Source of the DNA: Micromonospora sp. C28SCA-DRY-2
GTDB lineage: Bacteria > Actinomycetota > Actinomycetes > Mycobacteriales > Micromonosporaceae
Assembly (NCBI RefSeq): GCF_030519475.1
Contig: NZ_JAUMKD010000003.1
Span: 186,001-250,000, forward strand
Reading direction: 5' to 3'
DNA: 64,000 bases
Numbering within the stretch: position 1 is the stretch's first letter; each line of letters begins with the position of its first letter. Positions 56,715 to 64,000 of the stretch are shown here, in pieces. The translations under genes were made by a program, and so were the position numbers. The notes under the pieces were generated by a model. The model was not told the origin of the DNA, did not search any database, and saw only the letters and a list, made by a program, of their open reading frames with translations.

Positions 56715-57119
56715 TCATCCCTCCCCGCCGGCCACCGCCGGTTGTTCCCGCCGGGCGCGTGGGCGGCGCCCGTTCCCGCCGTCGTACGTCACCGGCGCGG
56801 CCTCCACCGGTGGCGCCGGGCGCGGCTCCGGCCGCCGCGCCGCGCGGACCCGCCGGAGGTCGTCGGCCTCCACCACGGCGAACCGGACGGCTGTCGCCGC
56901 CGCCCGGGTGCACCGGTAGACCTCGCTGAGCCGCTCGCTGCGCTGGCCGGGGTCGGCGCCGCGGTCCGCCCGCAGCTCGGCCAGCCCGAGCGCGGCCTCC
57001 ACCGTGGTCAGCAGCGCGGCGTTGATCGCGATGTCGCCGTCCAGCCGGCCGCAGACCAGCGCGTACGCCTGCCGGAGCAGGTCGCGCACCGCGGCGGGAT
57101 CCGGTTCGGGCCCGGTCAT
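56715..57119 (-). CDS. Hypothetical protein (134 aa)
   Basis: 134 residues from ATG 57119, overlapping the glycosidase stop (ATGA) and ending five bases before the third P450. The first 90 residues are helical (DLLRQAYALVCGRLDGDIAINAALLTTVEAALGLAELRAD), and the rest is Arg/Pro-rich. No motif is recognised. Tight coupling on both sides argues that it is real and belongs to the pathway. Confidence 0.6.
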   Translation of the reverse strand: MTGPEPDPAAVRDLLRQAYALVCGRLDGDIAINAALLTTVEAALGLAELRADRGADPGQRSERLSEVYRCTRAAATAVRFAVVEADDLRRVRAARRPEPRPAPPVEAAPVTYDGGNGRRPRARREQPAVAGGEG

Positions 57120-59542
57120 CGCGCCCCCACCAGCGCGGCGCTGAAGCTGCCGGCGGGGCGCGACTCGCACCGGCCGGCCAGGTCGAGCACGAAGGGCACC
57201 GGCGAGGTGACCTCCACCCGGTCGGTGACCGCCACCTCGATCAGCCCGTGCGGCGTGGGCACCGCCCCGCGCGCCCAGGCCAGGTCGCCCAGCCGGGGCG
57301 CGATCCGGGCCCGTGCGAAGCCGGGCAGGTCCGGGCTGACCCCCAGGGTGTACAGTGGCAGGTCGCGGCTCGGGGTGGCCGACCAGCCGTGGCAGTGCGA
57401 GCCGCCGAGCCAGGTCTCCGGCCAGGTGCCGTCGCCCAGCTCGAACAGCCGCGCCCAGTCCCGGCACAGCGCCGCCACCTGCTCGGCGGCGCCGAGCTCG
57501 GCCACCGCGTCGTGCACCACGTACCGGAAGAACGGCTGCGCCTCGACCACCTCGCGGGTCACGTCCCAGTCCGGTGGCGGCGGGCCCATCGCGGCGCGCA
57601 GCGGCATGGTGCGGAAGGACCAGGCCCGGCACACCCGGTCCGCGCGCCGCAGCAGGAAGCGCAGCGCGGCCGGGCGCAGCGCCGCCGGCACCAGGCCGCC
57701 CACCACCGCCGCCGCGGTCGCGTGGTCGGAGACCTGCGGGGCCGGCACGCCGTCGCGCAGCCAGTCGCGGTACGCGCCCCGCCCCTGGTCCCAGAAGACC
57801 GGGTACGCGGCCGCCAGCTCGGCGTGCCGGGCCGCCGCCCACCGGGCCCGGCCCTGGTCGCCCAGCCAGGCCGACATCTCCGCGACGTCGCGCAGCGCCC
57901 GCCCCCAGAGCCCGTTGAGCACCGCGCTGGCGCCCGAACCCTGGACGCTGGCCCAGTCCAGCAGCACCCAGCCGGTCACGTCGTGCAGCAACCCGTCGCG
58001 GGTGAAGTCGGCGAACCAGCGCAGCACCCGCTCCGCCACCGGCAGCAGTTCGGCCACCAGGTCCCGGTCACCGGTCCAGCGGTAGAGGTTGTGCACGGAG
58101 CGGATCCAGTGCAGCGACCAGTCCGGGATGTAGGTGCCGCCGCGGTGCTCGTAGTCGCAGGCCACCGCCATCGGCAGCATGCCGTCCGGGCGGGGGCTGG
58201 CGCAGAGCCGGGGATGCCAGCGGGCCAGCCCCCAGTCCGGGTTGGTGAGCAGGTCGACCGACTGGTGCACCACCGAGTCGCCGACCCAGGCCCGCTGCTC
58301 CCGGGTCGGGCAGTCCAGGTAGGCGTCCTGGGCGCTGAGGTCGACGGTGCGCAGGCCGGTGCGGTGGATCCGGTCGAGCAGCTCGTCGGAGCAGGTGAAG
58401 TACGCCCCCGGCGGGCGGGGGCGCAGGCGCTCGCGCACCACCGGCGCGTCGAGGCGGACCGGGCCGGCGCCGGTGAGCACCAGCACCGCGTACCGGCCGC
58501 CGGCCGGGTCGGCGGACTCGAACCGGTCGGCGTGGCCCCGGGCGACGTAGCGCACCCCGTGCGGGTGGTGGTGCGCCGGGATCCGGCCGTCGGCGTCGAG
58601 TTCCTCGCACATCCGGGCGTCCAGCCGGGTGCCGGCCGGGGCGTGCAGCCGCAGTTCCAGCGTGCCGGCCACCACCTGCCCCCAGTCGACGGTCAGCACC
58701 GCCGCCGTGCCGGCGGTCAGCTCCAGCTCCACCGGGAAGGTCAGCTCGCCGCGTACCGGGCCGGCCTGCGCGTCGGCGTCGGCCACGTACCGGGCCGGAC
58801 CGGCGTCACCGGCCGGCGGCGGGGCCAGCCGGAGCCGGGCCCTCGGCGCGGGCCGCGGCACGGCGGGCGCGGCCGGGCCGGGGCCGGGCGGCAGCGGTCC
58901 GTACGGGTCGGTCGGCGGGGTGGTCCGCGCGGTGCCGCCGATGTGCAGCGCGGTGATCACCCGGGCCGGCCGCCACCCGGCGTCGTCGACGTCGACGGCC
59001 AGCCAGTCCGGGTCGAGCCGGCGGCCGTCGAGCACCTCGGGCACCGTCCCGCCAACGCCCTCCGGCCGCTGCGGGGTCCAGGCGTCGGCGATCCGGTAGC
59101 GCCAGGCGCGGTCGGTGGCCAGCGGGCCGTCGGGCAGCGCCAGTTCGGCGAGCAGCCCGCCGGCGCCGTGGCTGAACGTGGGCCCGGCCGGCATCCACCG
59201 GGCGTTCGGCTCGCCGTAGAAGCGGACCAGGCAGCAGAGCACGTTGCGGCCGGCGACCAGGGCGGGTCCGACGTCGACGGTGTCGTACGGCAGCCGCGCC
59301 GGATGTGACCGGGCCGGTCCCCGGGCCAGTTCCCGGCCGTTGACCCAGAGCACGTACCGGGAGTCGGCGGTGATCCGCAGCGGGGCGGTCTCCGGCGGCC
59401 CCGGCAGGTCGAACACGCGCCGGAAGAGCACCCGGCGGTCGTGCGCGCCGGCCGCTATCCGGGTGTCGGTGGAGAACTCGCCGAGCTTGTCGATGCCGCT
59501 GTCGTGGCACCAGATCCACTGGGCGGTCCACGCGCTGCTCAT
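57116..59542 (-). CDS. Alpha-L-rhamnosidase-like glycoside hydrolase (GH78-like)
   Basis: 808 residues from ATG 59542. Two N-terminal beta-sandwich domains (TAQWIWCHDSG, ITADSRYVLWVNGREL) precede an (alpha/alpha)6 barrel. AYLDCPTREQRAWVGD corresponds to the GH78 DCPqRDERxGWtGD catalytic block, with the acid Glu in REQR, and WPETWLGGSHCHGWSATP near the end is the usual GSxxHxWxa segment. There is no signal peptide, so it works in the cytoplasm, unlike most secreted rhamnosidases. It may trim a deoxysugar from a protected intermediate, or the fold may have another use. Co-transcribed with a carrier protein and a P450. Confidence 0.78.
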   Translation of the reverse strand: MSSAWTAQWIWCHDSGIDKLGEFSTDTRIAAGAHDRRVLFRRVFDLPGPPETAPLRITADSRYVLWVNGRELARGPARSHPARLPYDTVDVGPALVAGRNVLCCLVRFYGEPNARWMPAGPTFSHGAGGLLAELALPDGPLATDRAWRYRIADAWTPQRPEGVGGTVPEVLDGRRLDPDWLAVDVDDAGWRPARVITALHIGGTARTTPPTDPYGPLPPGPGPAAPAVPRPAPRARLRLAPPPAGDAGPARYVADADAQAGPVRGELTFPVELELTAGTAAVLTVDWGQVVAGTLELRLHAPAGTRLDARMCEELDADGRIPAHHHPHGVRYVARGHADRFESADPAGGRYAVLVLTGAGPVRLDAPVVRERLRPRPPGAYFTCSDELLDRIHRTGLRTVDLSAQDAYLDCPTREQRAWVGDSVVHQSVDLLTNPDWGLARWHPRLCASPRPDGMLPMAVACDYEHRGGTYIPDWSLHWIRSVHNLYRWTGDRDLVAELLPVAERVLRWFADFTRDGLLHDVTGWVLLDWASVQGSGASAVLNGLWGRALRDVAEMSAWLGDQGRARWAAARHAELAAAYPVFWDQGRGAYRDWLRDGVPAPQVSDHATAAAVVGGLVPAALRPAALRFLLRRADRVCRAWSFRTMPLRAAMGPPPPDWDVTREVVEAQPFFRYVVHDAVAELGAAEQVAALCRDWARLFELGDGTWPETWLGGSHCHGWSATPSRDLPLYTLGVSPDLPGFARARIAPRLGDLAWARGAVPTPHGLIEVAVTDRVEVTSPVPFVLDLAGRCESRPAGSFSAALVGAR

Positions 59543-59573
59543 CGGCGCACCGGCGGGCGGCGACGGTGGCGCA

Positions 59574-59834
59574 TCAGGCGCCGTGGCCGTGCGCCCGGAC
59601 GATGTCGGCGCACTCGTTGATGGTCGGGCTCTCGAACAGCAGGAAGAGGTCGATCACCTCCCCGTACCGGTCGTTGATCCGGTTGCAGATGTCCATCAGC
59701 TGGATCGAGTCCAGCCCCAGGTCGAAGAAGCTCAGCTCCGGCGAGACCGGGCTGCCGGCGATCTCGTCGACGATGGACTGCACCACCGCCGCCGGGTCCT
59801 CGACCTCGCTGACCTTGGCATCCGACTGGCTCAT
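59574..59834 (-). CDS. Discrete acyl/peptidyl carrier protein
   Basis: 86 residues from ATG 59834. The phosphopantetheine site is Ser43 in FDLGLDSIQL, with the four-helix carrier pattern around it (VVQSIVDEIAG, QLMDICNRINDRYG, FLLFESPTINECADIV). It is a stand-alone carrier, not part of a module. The transferase at 32353 can activate it, and the aryl-acid ligase (42320) or acyl ligases could load it. Its place directly after a flavin monooxygenase-like gene suggests that the oxidation acts on a carrier-bound substrate. Confidence 0.92.
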   Translation of the reverse strand: MSQSDAKVSEVEDPAAVVQSIVDEIAGSPVSPELSFFDLGLDSIQLMDICNRINDRYGEVIDLFLLFESPTINECADIVRAHGHGA

Positions 59835-59847
59835 CGGCCACCGCCCT

Positions 59848-61038
59848 TCACATCATCCAGGGGTCCGGCACGGGCACCCCGAGCAGCGCCCGCCCGACCC
59901 GCGTCTCGTGGTACTCGGAGAAGTAGCCGTGGTGACTGCCGGCGTTGAGGTCGCGCCAGCACCGTTGCAGCGGCGAGCTGCCGTAGAGGGCGCCGCCGCC
60001 GGCGAGCCGGAACACCGTGTCGACCACCTCGACGCCGGCCCGGATCGCCCGGCCGGTGGCCAGCCGCACCGCCACCCGGTCGTCCATGCTCATCTCGTCG
60101 CCGCGCAGCGTGCGTTCCCAGGCAGCGCCCATCACGTCGGTGACGAGGGCCTTCGCCGAACGCAGGTCCGCCTCGCAGCGGGCGACGGCGAGCTGCACCG
60201 ACTGCTCCTGTGCCAGCGGCTTGCTGCCCCGGGACTTCTTCGGCGCGAGCGCGACGAACTCGTCCAGCGCCCGGCGGGCGATGCCCAGCGGGAACCCGGC
60301 GAACTGCACCCCCATCAGGGCGAAGAACGACCACCGGTAGAGCGGCCCGTCGTGCCGGGGCGGCTCGAAGATCGGGTTGGCGGTGAACTCCGGCGTGACC
60401 CGTACCCGCTCCATCACCGTGTCGTTGCTGCCGGTGCCCTTGAGCCCGGCGACGTCCCAGGTGTCGAGGATCCCGCACTGTTCGCGGGGGGCGAACACCA
60501 GCCGCCAGTCCGGCCGGCCGGGCGGCACGACGGCCGGCTTGTCGCCGTCGAGCACCATCACCCCGTTGCAGAACCAGGAGGCGTTGCGGCAGCCGGTGTT
60601 GAACGGCCAGCGCCCGGTCACCAGCAGGCTGCCGTCGTCCTGCGGGACCGCGCTGCCCCGGGGGGTGAAGACGGTGGCCACCGCGCGCGGCTCGCCGGCC
60701 AGCACGGTGCGGGCGGCGTCCTCGGCGAGCCAGGCGACGTAGCAGGTGGCGTTGAGGGTCAGGATGGTGAACCCGGCCGACCCGTCCGCCGCGGAGATCG
60801 TGCTGATCACCTCGACCACGGTGAGCGGGTCCAGTTCCAGCCCGCCGAGCGCGCGCGGCAGCATCAGGTCGATCAGGCCGGCGTCCTGCGCCTTGGTGAA
60901 CAGGTCCGCCGGCAGCTGGCCCAGCCGCTCGCCCTCGGCGGCCCGCTCGGCGAACTCCGGGGCCAGCAGCTCGGCGGCCTTGACGACGTCCGCGCCGCTG
61001 CGGGCGGTGTCCCGCGCCGCTTCACCGGTCACGCTCAT
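59848..61038 (-). CDS. Acyl-CoA-dehydrogenase-like flavin enzyme
   Basis: 396 residues from ATG 61038, with GGAGG upstream. It shows LPRALGGLELDPLTVVEVISTISAADGS, GSLLVTGRWPFNTGCRNASWF, and TWDVAGLKGTGSNDTVMERVRV. The W.(V/A)G(L/M)(R/K)GTGSND block places it in the same DszC/HsaA-like monooxygenase group as the enzyme at 40859, though the two are only distantly alike. It heads the operon carrier protein - glycosidase - hypothetical - P450, separated from the carrier gene by 13 bases. FMNH2 could come from the reductase at 39662. Confidence 0.8.
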   Translation of the reverse strand: MSVTGEAARDTARSGADVVKAAELLAPEFAERAAEGERLGQLPADLFTKAQDAGLIDLMLPRALGGLELDPLTVVEVISTISAADGSAGFTILTLNATCYVAWLAEDAARTVLAGEPRAVATVFTPRGSAVPQDDGSLLVTGRWPFNTGCRNASWFCNGVMVLDGDKPAVVPPGRPDWRLVFAPREQCGILDTWDVAGLKGTGSNDTVMERVRVTPEFTANPIFEPPRHDGPLYRWSFFALMGVQFAGFPLGIARRALDEFVALAPKKSRGSKPLAQEQSVQLAVARCEADLRSAKALVTDVMGAAWERTLRGDEMSMDDRVAVRLATGRAIRAGVEVVDTVFRLAGGGALYGSSPLQRCWRDLNAGSHHGYFSEYHETRVGRALLGVPVPDPWMM

Positions 61039-61284
61039 CGGACCTCCAATGTGTACGCAGATGGCACGCGACTCGTCGCCCACCGTCACGGCGCAGCCAG
61101 TCTCCCAACGGGCCGCGGAGACCGACAAGGAGCGCGGATTGCACACCGGGCCGCCCGGCACGGGCTCCACCGGCCCGCGACGGCGACCGACCCGAGCGGG
61201 TCCACCGGGCCCCGGTTCCGGGCGACACGGACGGGCTGCCGGTCCGGCAGTCCACGCGACGCGGGCGGGCCATCGGGGCACGAC
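61039..61284. other. Intergenic sequence upstream of the flavin-enzyme operon
   Basis: With the repeat array to its right this makes a 363-base gap between two minus-strand genes. The part next to 61038 must hold the promoter; GGAGG is at 61042-61046. No clear operator was seen. The sequence from about 61180 rightwards already contains degenerate forms (GGCGACCGACCCG) of the neighbouring repeat. Confidence 0.4.
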
Positions 61285-61437
61285 GGCGACCGGCGGGATC
61301 GGCTACCCGGGGGGCGGCGACCGGCGCGAACCGCCTACCGGGGCGCGGCGGCGACCGGCGCGAGCGCCTACCGGGGCGCGGCGGCGACCGGCGCGAACCG
61401 CCTACCGGGGCGCGGCGGCGACCGGCGCGAGCGCCTC
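61285..61437. repeat. Tandem copies of the LLM gene's 3' end
   Basis: Units starting GGCGACCGGCG occur at 61285, 61316, 61350, 61383 and 61417, with periods of 31, 34, 33 and 34 bases; alternate copies match best, giving a 67-base higher-order repeat. Read on the minus strand each unit encodes LAPVAAAPR and a TAG or similar stop: the last unit is the authentic end of the LLM gene and the others are downstream copies. It is not a CRISPR array, since there are no spacers. Confidence 0.8.
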
Positions 61438-62301
61438 GACCAGCTCGGCGAGCAGCTCGAACGCGGCCGGGTCGAGCGGGTCGGCCAGCGCCACGATGGC
61501 CAACTCGAAGCCCTCCCCGGCGAGGGTGGCGAACCGCTCCAGCGCGGCCGGGACGGTCTGCGAGTCGCCGGCGCCGGTGCGGGTCAGGTGCAGCGGGCCG
61601 AACGAGGTCCGGCGCAGGGTGGCGAAGTCGCGCCCGATCTCCTCGCAGCGGCGGCGCAGCAGGTCGAGCTTGAGCCGCAGCATCGGCAGCCCGCCCGCCT
61701 CGAACAGGTTGCAGGCGTCGGCGTACCGGGCGACCAGGGGGAAGACCCGGCGCTCGTGGGCGCCGCCGACCAGGATCGGGGGTCGGCGCAGCGGGGGCGG
61801 CGAGAAGATCGGTTCCGCCAGCCGCAGGTGCTCCCCGGCGTACGGGCTGCGGTCGCCGGCGAACGCCCGGTGCGCGACCTGGAGCAGCTCCTCCAGCCGG
61901 GCGAACCGTTCCGGCCAGCTGTACGTCGGGATGCCCAGGGCGAGTTGCTCGCGCTCGTTCCAGGCCGGACCGACGCCGAGCCAGGCGCGCCCGCCGGAGA
62001 GCACGTCCAGGGTGGTGACGATCTTCAGCAACGGCCCCGGGTGACGGTGGTGCCCACCGGTGGTCAGGGTGCCCAGCTCGACCCGCCGGGTGACGGCGGC
62101 GAGGTGGGCCAGCACCGTCCAGGACTCCAGGATCGGGTCGGTGACCTCGCCGAAGAGCGGAATCTGCAGGAAGTGGTCGTTGATCCAGATGCTGGCCACC
62201 CCGGCCCGCTCCGCCTCGACGGCGATCCGGCGCAGGGTGGGGCCCTGCGCGGCCGGGCCGCCGGGCCAGTCGAACCGGTCGAGCAGCAGTCCGATCCGCA
62301 C
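61402..62301 (-). CDS. LLM-class flavin-dependent oxidoreductase (F420 or FMN)
   Basis: 299 residues from ATG 62301. The luciferase-like TIM-barrel is clear: MRIGLLLDRFDWPGG, ASIWINDHFLQIP, RVELGTLTTGGHHRHPGPLLKIVTTLDVLSGGRAWLGVGPAWNEREQLALGI and RPPILVGGAHERRVFPLVARYADACNLF. The TLDVLSGGRxxxGxGxGW.E.E motif and the GG..E...L.LVARYAD end are usual in F420-dependent members of actinobacteria, but the cofactor is not certain. Four bases separate it from the thiolase stop. Its C-terminus LAPVAAAPR and stop are repeated downstream. Confidence 0.85.
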   Translation of the reverse strand: MRIGLLLDRFDWPGGPAAQGPTLRRIAVEAERAGVASIWINDHFLQIPLFGEVTDPILESWTVLAHLAAVTRRVELGTLTTGGHHRHPGPLLKIVTTLDVLSGGRAWLGVGPAWNEREQLALGIPTYSWPERFARLEELLQVAHRAFAGDRSPYAGEHLRLAEPIFSPPPLRRPPILVGGAHERRVFPLVARYADACNLFEAGGLPMLRLKLDLLRRRCEEIGRDFATLRRTSFGPLHLTRTGAGDSQTVPAALERFATLAGEGFELAIVALADPLDPAAFELLAELVEALAPVAAAPR

Positions 62302-62305
62302 CGGC

Positions 62306-63445
62306 TCACCCCGCGATCCGTTGCAGCACCGAGGCGGTGCCCTGGCTGCCGCCGCAGCACATGGTGACCAGGGCCAGCTCGCCGTCGACGCGTTCCAGCT
62401 CGTGCAGGGCGGTGGTGAGCAGCCGGGCGCCGGTGGCGCCCATCGGGTGCCCGAGCGCTATCGCTCCCCCGTTGACGTTCACCCGGTCCAGGTCGGCGCC
62501 GTGGTGCCGGGCCCAGGAGAGCACCACCGCGGCGAACGCCTCGTTGACCTCCACCACGTCCAGGTCGGTGAGCTTCAGCCCGGCCCGGTCCAGGATCCGC
62601 CTTGTGGCCACGGTCGGCCCGTCCAGCAGGAAGTACGGGTCGGCGCCGGTCACCACCTGGTGCAGCAGCCGGGCGCGGGGCCGCAGCCCCAGCTCGTCGG
62701 CGCGGCGGCGGGACATCCAGAGCACCGCGGCGGCACCGTCGGAGACCTGCGAGGTGCTGCCGGCGGTGTGCAGCCCGCCGCGCATCACCGGGCGCAGCCC
62801 GGCCAGCGTCTCGACGGTGGTGGGGCGCAGCCCCTCGTCGCGGGTCAGGCCGCCCAGCGGCAGCACCTCGGCGGCGTACCGTCCCCGCGCCCAGGCGCGG
62901 GCGGCGCGCTGCTGGGACAGCGCCCCGTAGCCGTCGAGGTCGGCGCGGGTCAGCCCCTCGCGCCGGGCGATCCGCTCGGCCCCGCCGAACTGCACGCCGG
63001 GCGGGTCGTCCCACGGGTAGTCGGGCAGCTTGTGCTCGTCCACGCCGCCCGGCGCGTTGGCGCCGGCCGGCACCCGGCTCATCGACTCGACGCCGCAGGC
63101 GATGCCCACCTCGATCGCGCCGGTGGCGACCAGCGCGGCGACCAGGTGGTTGGCCTGCTGGGCGGAGCCGCAGCTGACGTCGACGGTGGTGCAGCCGACG
63201 GCCGGGTCCAGCCCGGTGGCGAGCCAGGCGTTGCGGGTGACCCCGAGCCCCTGTTCGCCGACCTGGCTGACGCAGCCGCCGATCACCTGCTCCACCGCGG
63301 CCGGGTCGAGGCCGGTGCGCTCGATCAGCCCGAGCAGCACGTGCCGCAGCAGCGCCACCGGCTTGAGGGCGGACAGCGCGCCGTCGCGCCGCCCGATCGG
63401 GGTGCGGACGGCGTCCACGATCACCGCGTCGGTCAGCCCGGTCAC
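62306..63445 (-). CDS. Acetyl-CoA acetyltransferase (thiolase)
   Basis: 379 residues from GTG 63445, overlapping the P450 stop (GTGA). The thiolase triad is in place: nucleophile Cys92 in VDVSCGSAQQANH, His333 in NGGAIALGHPMGATG, and the second Cys at about 364 in TMCCGGSQG, with VNEAFAA as the fourth motif. This is the FadA-type, which cleaves a 3-ketoacyl-CoA or condenses two acyl-CoAs. Beside a P450 and an LLM enzyme it recalls steroid or terpenoid side-chain degradation gene sets, but a biosynthetic Claisen step is equally possible. Confidence 0.88.
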   Translation of the reverse strand: MTGLTDAVIVDAVRTPIGRRDGALSALKPVALLRHVLLGLIERTGLDPAAVEQVIGGCVSQVGEQGLGVTRNAWLATGLDPAVGCTTVDVSCGSAQQANHLVAALVATGAIEVGIACGVESMSRVPAGANAPGGVDEHKLPDYPWDDPPGVQFGGAERIARREGLTRADLDGYGALSQQRAARAWARGRYAAEVLPLGGLTRDEGLRPTTVETLAGLRPVMRGGLHTAGSTSQVSDGAAAVLWMSRRRADELGLRPRARLLHQVVTGADPYFLLDGPTVATRRILDRAGLKLTDLDVVEVNEAFAAVVLSWARHHGADLDRVNVNGGAIALGHPMGATGARLLTTALHELERVDGELALVTMCCGGSQGTASVLQRIAG

Positions 63446-64000
63446 CGGGGCACCGCCCGTACCGGCTGGTGGGTGAAGCCGCGCAGTACCAGGCTGCCGG
63501 TACGCCGGCCGGGGCCGGCCGCCTCGATCGCCCGGGTCGCGGCGAGCAGTTCGGTGAAGACCGCTGTCAGCTCCAGGCGGGCCAGCCGGGCCCCGAGGCA
63601 GTAGTGCACCCCGCCGCCGAAGCCCAGGTGGTCGTTGGGGTGGCGGTCCAGGCGGAAGGTGTCCGGGTCGGGGAAGACCGCCTCGTCGCGGTTGGCCGAG
63701 CCGAAGAGCACCAGCACCCGGGCGCCGGCCGGGATGCGCTGCCCGCGCAGCGTCACCTCCCGGGTGGTGCCGCGCCACAGCGCCTGCACCGAGGTGTCGT
63801 ACCGGATGCCCTCCTCCACCGCGGCGGGCACCAGCTCGGGGTGGCGGCGCAGCCGGTCGGCGAGCTCGGGGCGGCCGATCAGCGCGTGCAGCAGGTTGGT
63901 GGCCAGGCTGGTGGTGGTCTCGATCCCGGCGACCAGCAGGAACGCGCAGAAGGCCAGTACCTCCTGGTCGGTGATGCCGGCCCGGCGCCCGGCGGCGATG
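63442..64000 (-). CDS. Cytochrome P450 (fourth), C-terminal part
   Basis: The gene runs off the right edge; about 185 C-terminal residues are present. The visible part starts before the I helix (FLLVAGIETTTSLATN, normal acid-threonine pair), has ExxR in EEGIRYDTSV, and a heme loop LGFGGGVHYCLGARLARL. It ends by overlapping the thiolase start, so the order on this strand is P450 - thiolase - LLM enzyme. Confidence 0.9.
   Translation of the reverse strand, partial: IAAGRRAGITDQEVLAFCAFLLVAGIETTTSLATNLLHALIGRPELADRLRRHPELVPAAVEEGIRYDTSVQALWRGTTREVTLRGQRIPAGARVLVLFGSANRDEAVFPDPDTFRLDRHPNDHLGFGGGVHYCLGARLARLELTAVFTELLAATRAIEAAGPGRRTGSLVLRGFTHQPVRAVPR

Noticed and set aside
61285..61437. CRISPR array
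   Set aside because: The units are directly adjacent with no unique spacers, have uneven 31-34-base periods, and match the 3' end of a neighbouring gene; no cas genes are present.
1..64000. Mobile elements, integrases, tRNAs or attachment sites
   Set aside because: I looked for transposase-like motifs, terminal inverted repeats and tRNA-like cloverleaf ends and saw none. I cannot exclude a tRNA without a covariance-model search.

Overview
The window is high-GC actinobacterial DNA. GTG starts are frequent, many neighbouring genes overlap by four bases (GTGA or ATGA), and third codon positions are almost all G or C. Protein styles (a secreted C39-like peptidase, IdeR-type iron box, F420/FMN LLM enzyme, several P450s) suit a member of the Micromonosporaceae such as Micromonospora; the genus is an inference. 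I saw no tRNA, rRNA, CRISPR array, transposase, integrase or phage gene.

Region 1 (1-9.7 kb) is mostly chromosomal background: the end of a GlcD-like flavoenzyme, a membrane glycosyltransferase beside a UGM/PPOX-like flavoprotein, a phosphotransferase, a secreted C39-like peptidase with a strong terminator, and a compact ArsR / membrane coiled-coil / serine-hydrolase operon preceded by two identical palindromic operators. Region 2 (9.7-16.5 kb) is an iron-siderophore locus. A Tat-type lipoprotein diverges from two permeases and an ATPase across a near-consensus iron box, and is followed by an Ntn-type penicillin acylase and a siderophore-type acetyltransferase. No siderophore synthetase is present.

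Region 3 (16.6-25.8 kb) holds the most unusual gene: a protein of about 2,734 residues with long helical repeat arrays, a beta domain, a STAND/ATPase_2-like NTPase, a kinase fold whose HRD motif reads HGN, and a short coiled-coil C-terminal module. It converges on a DUF4062 (TIR-like fold) gene. It looks like a large signalling or conflict-type sensor.

Region 4 (26-64 kb, running off the right edge) is a metabolic island. Its left half has acyl-CoA ligases, a class II aldolase, a pair of acyl-CoA dehydrogenases, a phosphopantetheinyl transferase, a kinase-like phosphotransferase with an AttH/CrtC-like partner, and a two-domain CoA transferase. Its middle and right parts have a carbamoyltransferase, an aryl-acid AMP ligase (DhbE-like His234-Asn235), a hotdog thioesterase, an MFS exporter, a free-standing NRPS condensation domain, an amidase, two methyltransferases, four P450s, a GH78-like glycosidase, a discrete carrier protein, two flavin monooxygenase-like acyl-CoA dehydrogenase homologues, an LLM oxidoreductase and a thiolase. 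Together they could activate an aryl or acyl acid, load it on a carrier, condense it through a free C domain, and then oxidise, methylate, carbamoylate and export it. No modular PKS or NRPS and no regulator is visible, so this would be an unusual pathway made of discrete enzymes, possibly mixed with steroid- or terpenoid-like beta-oxidation functions.
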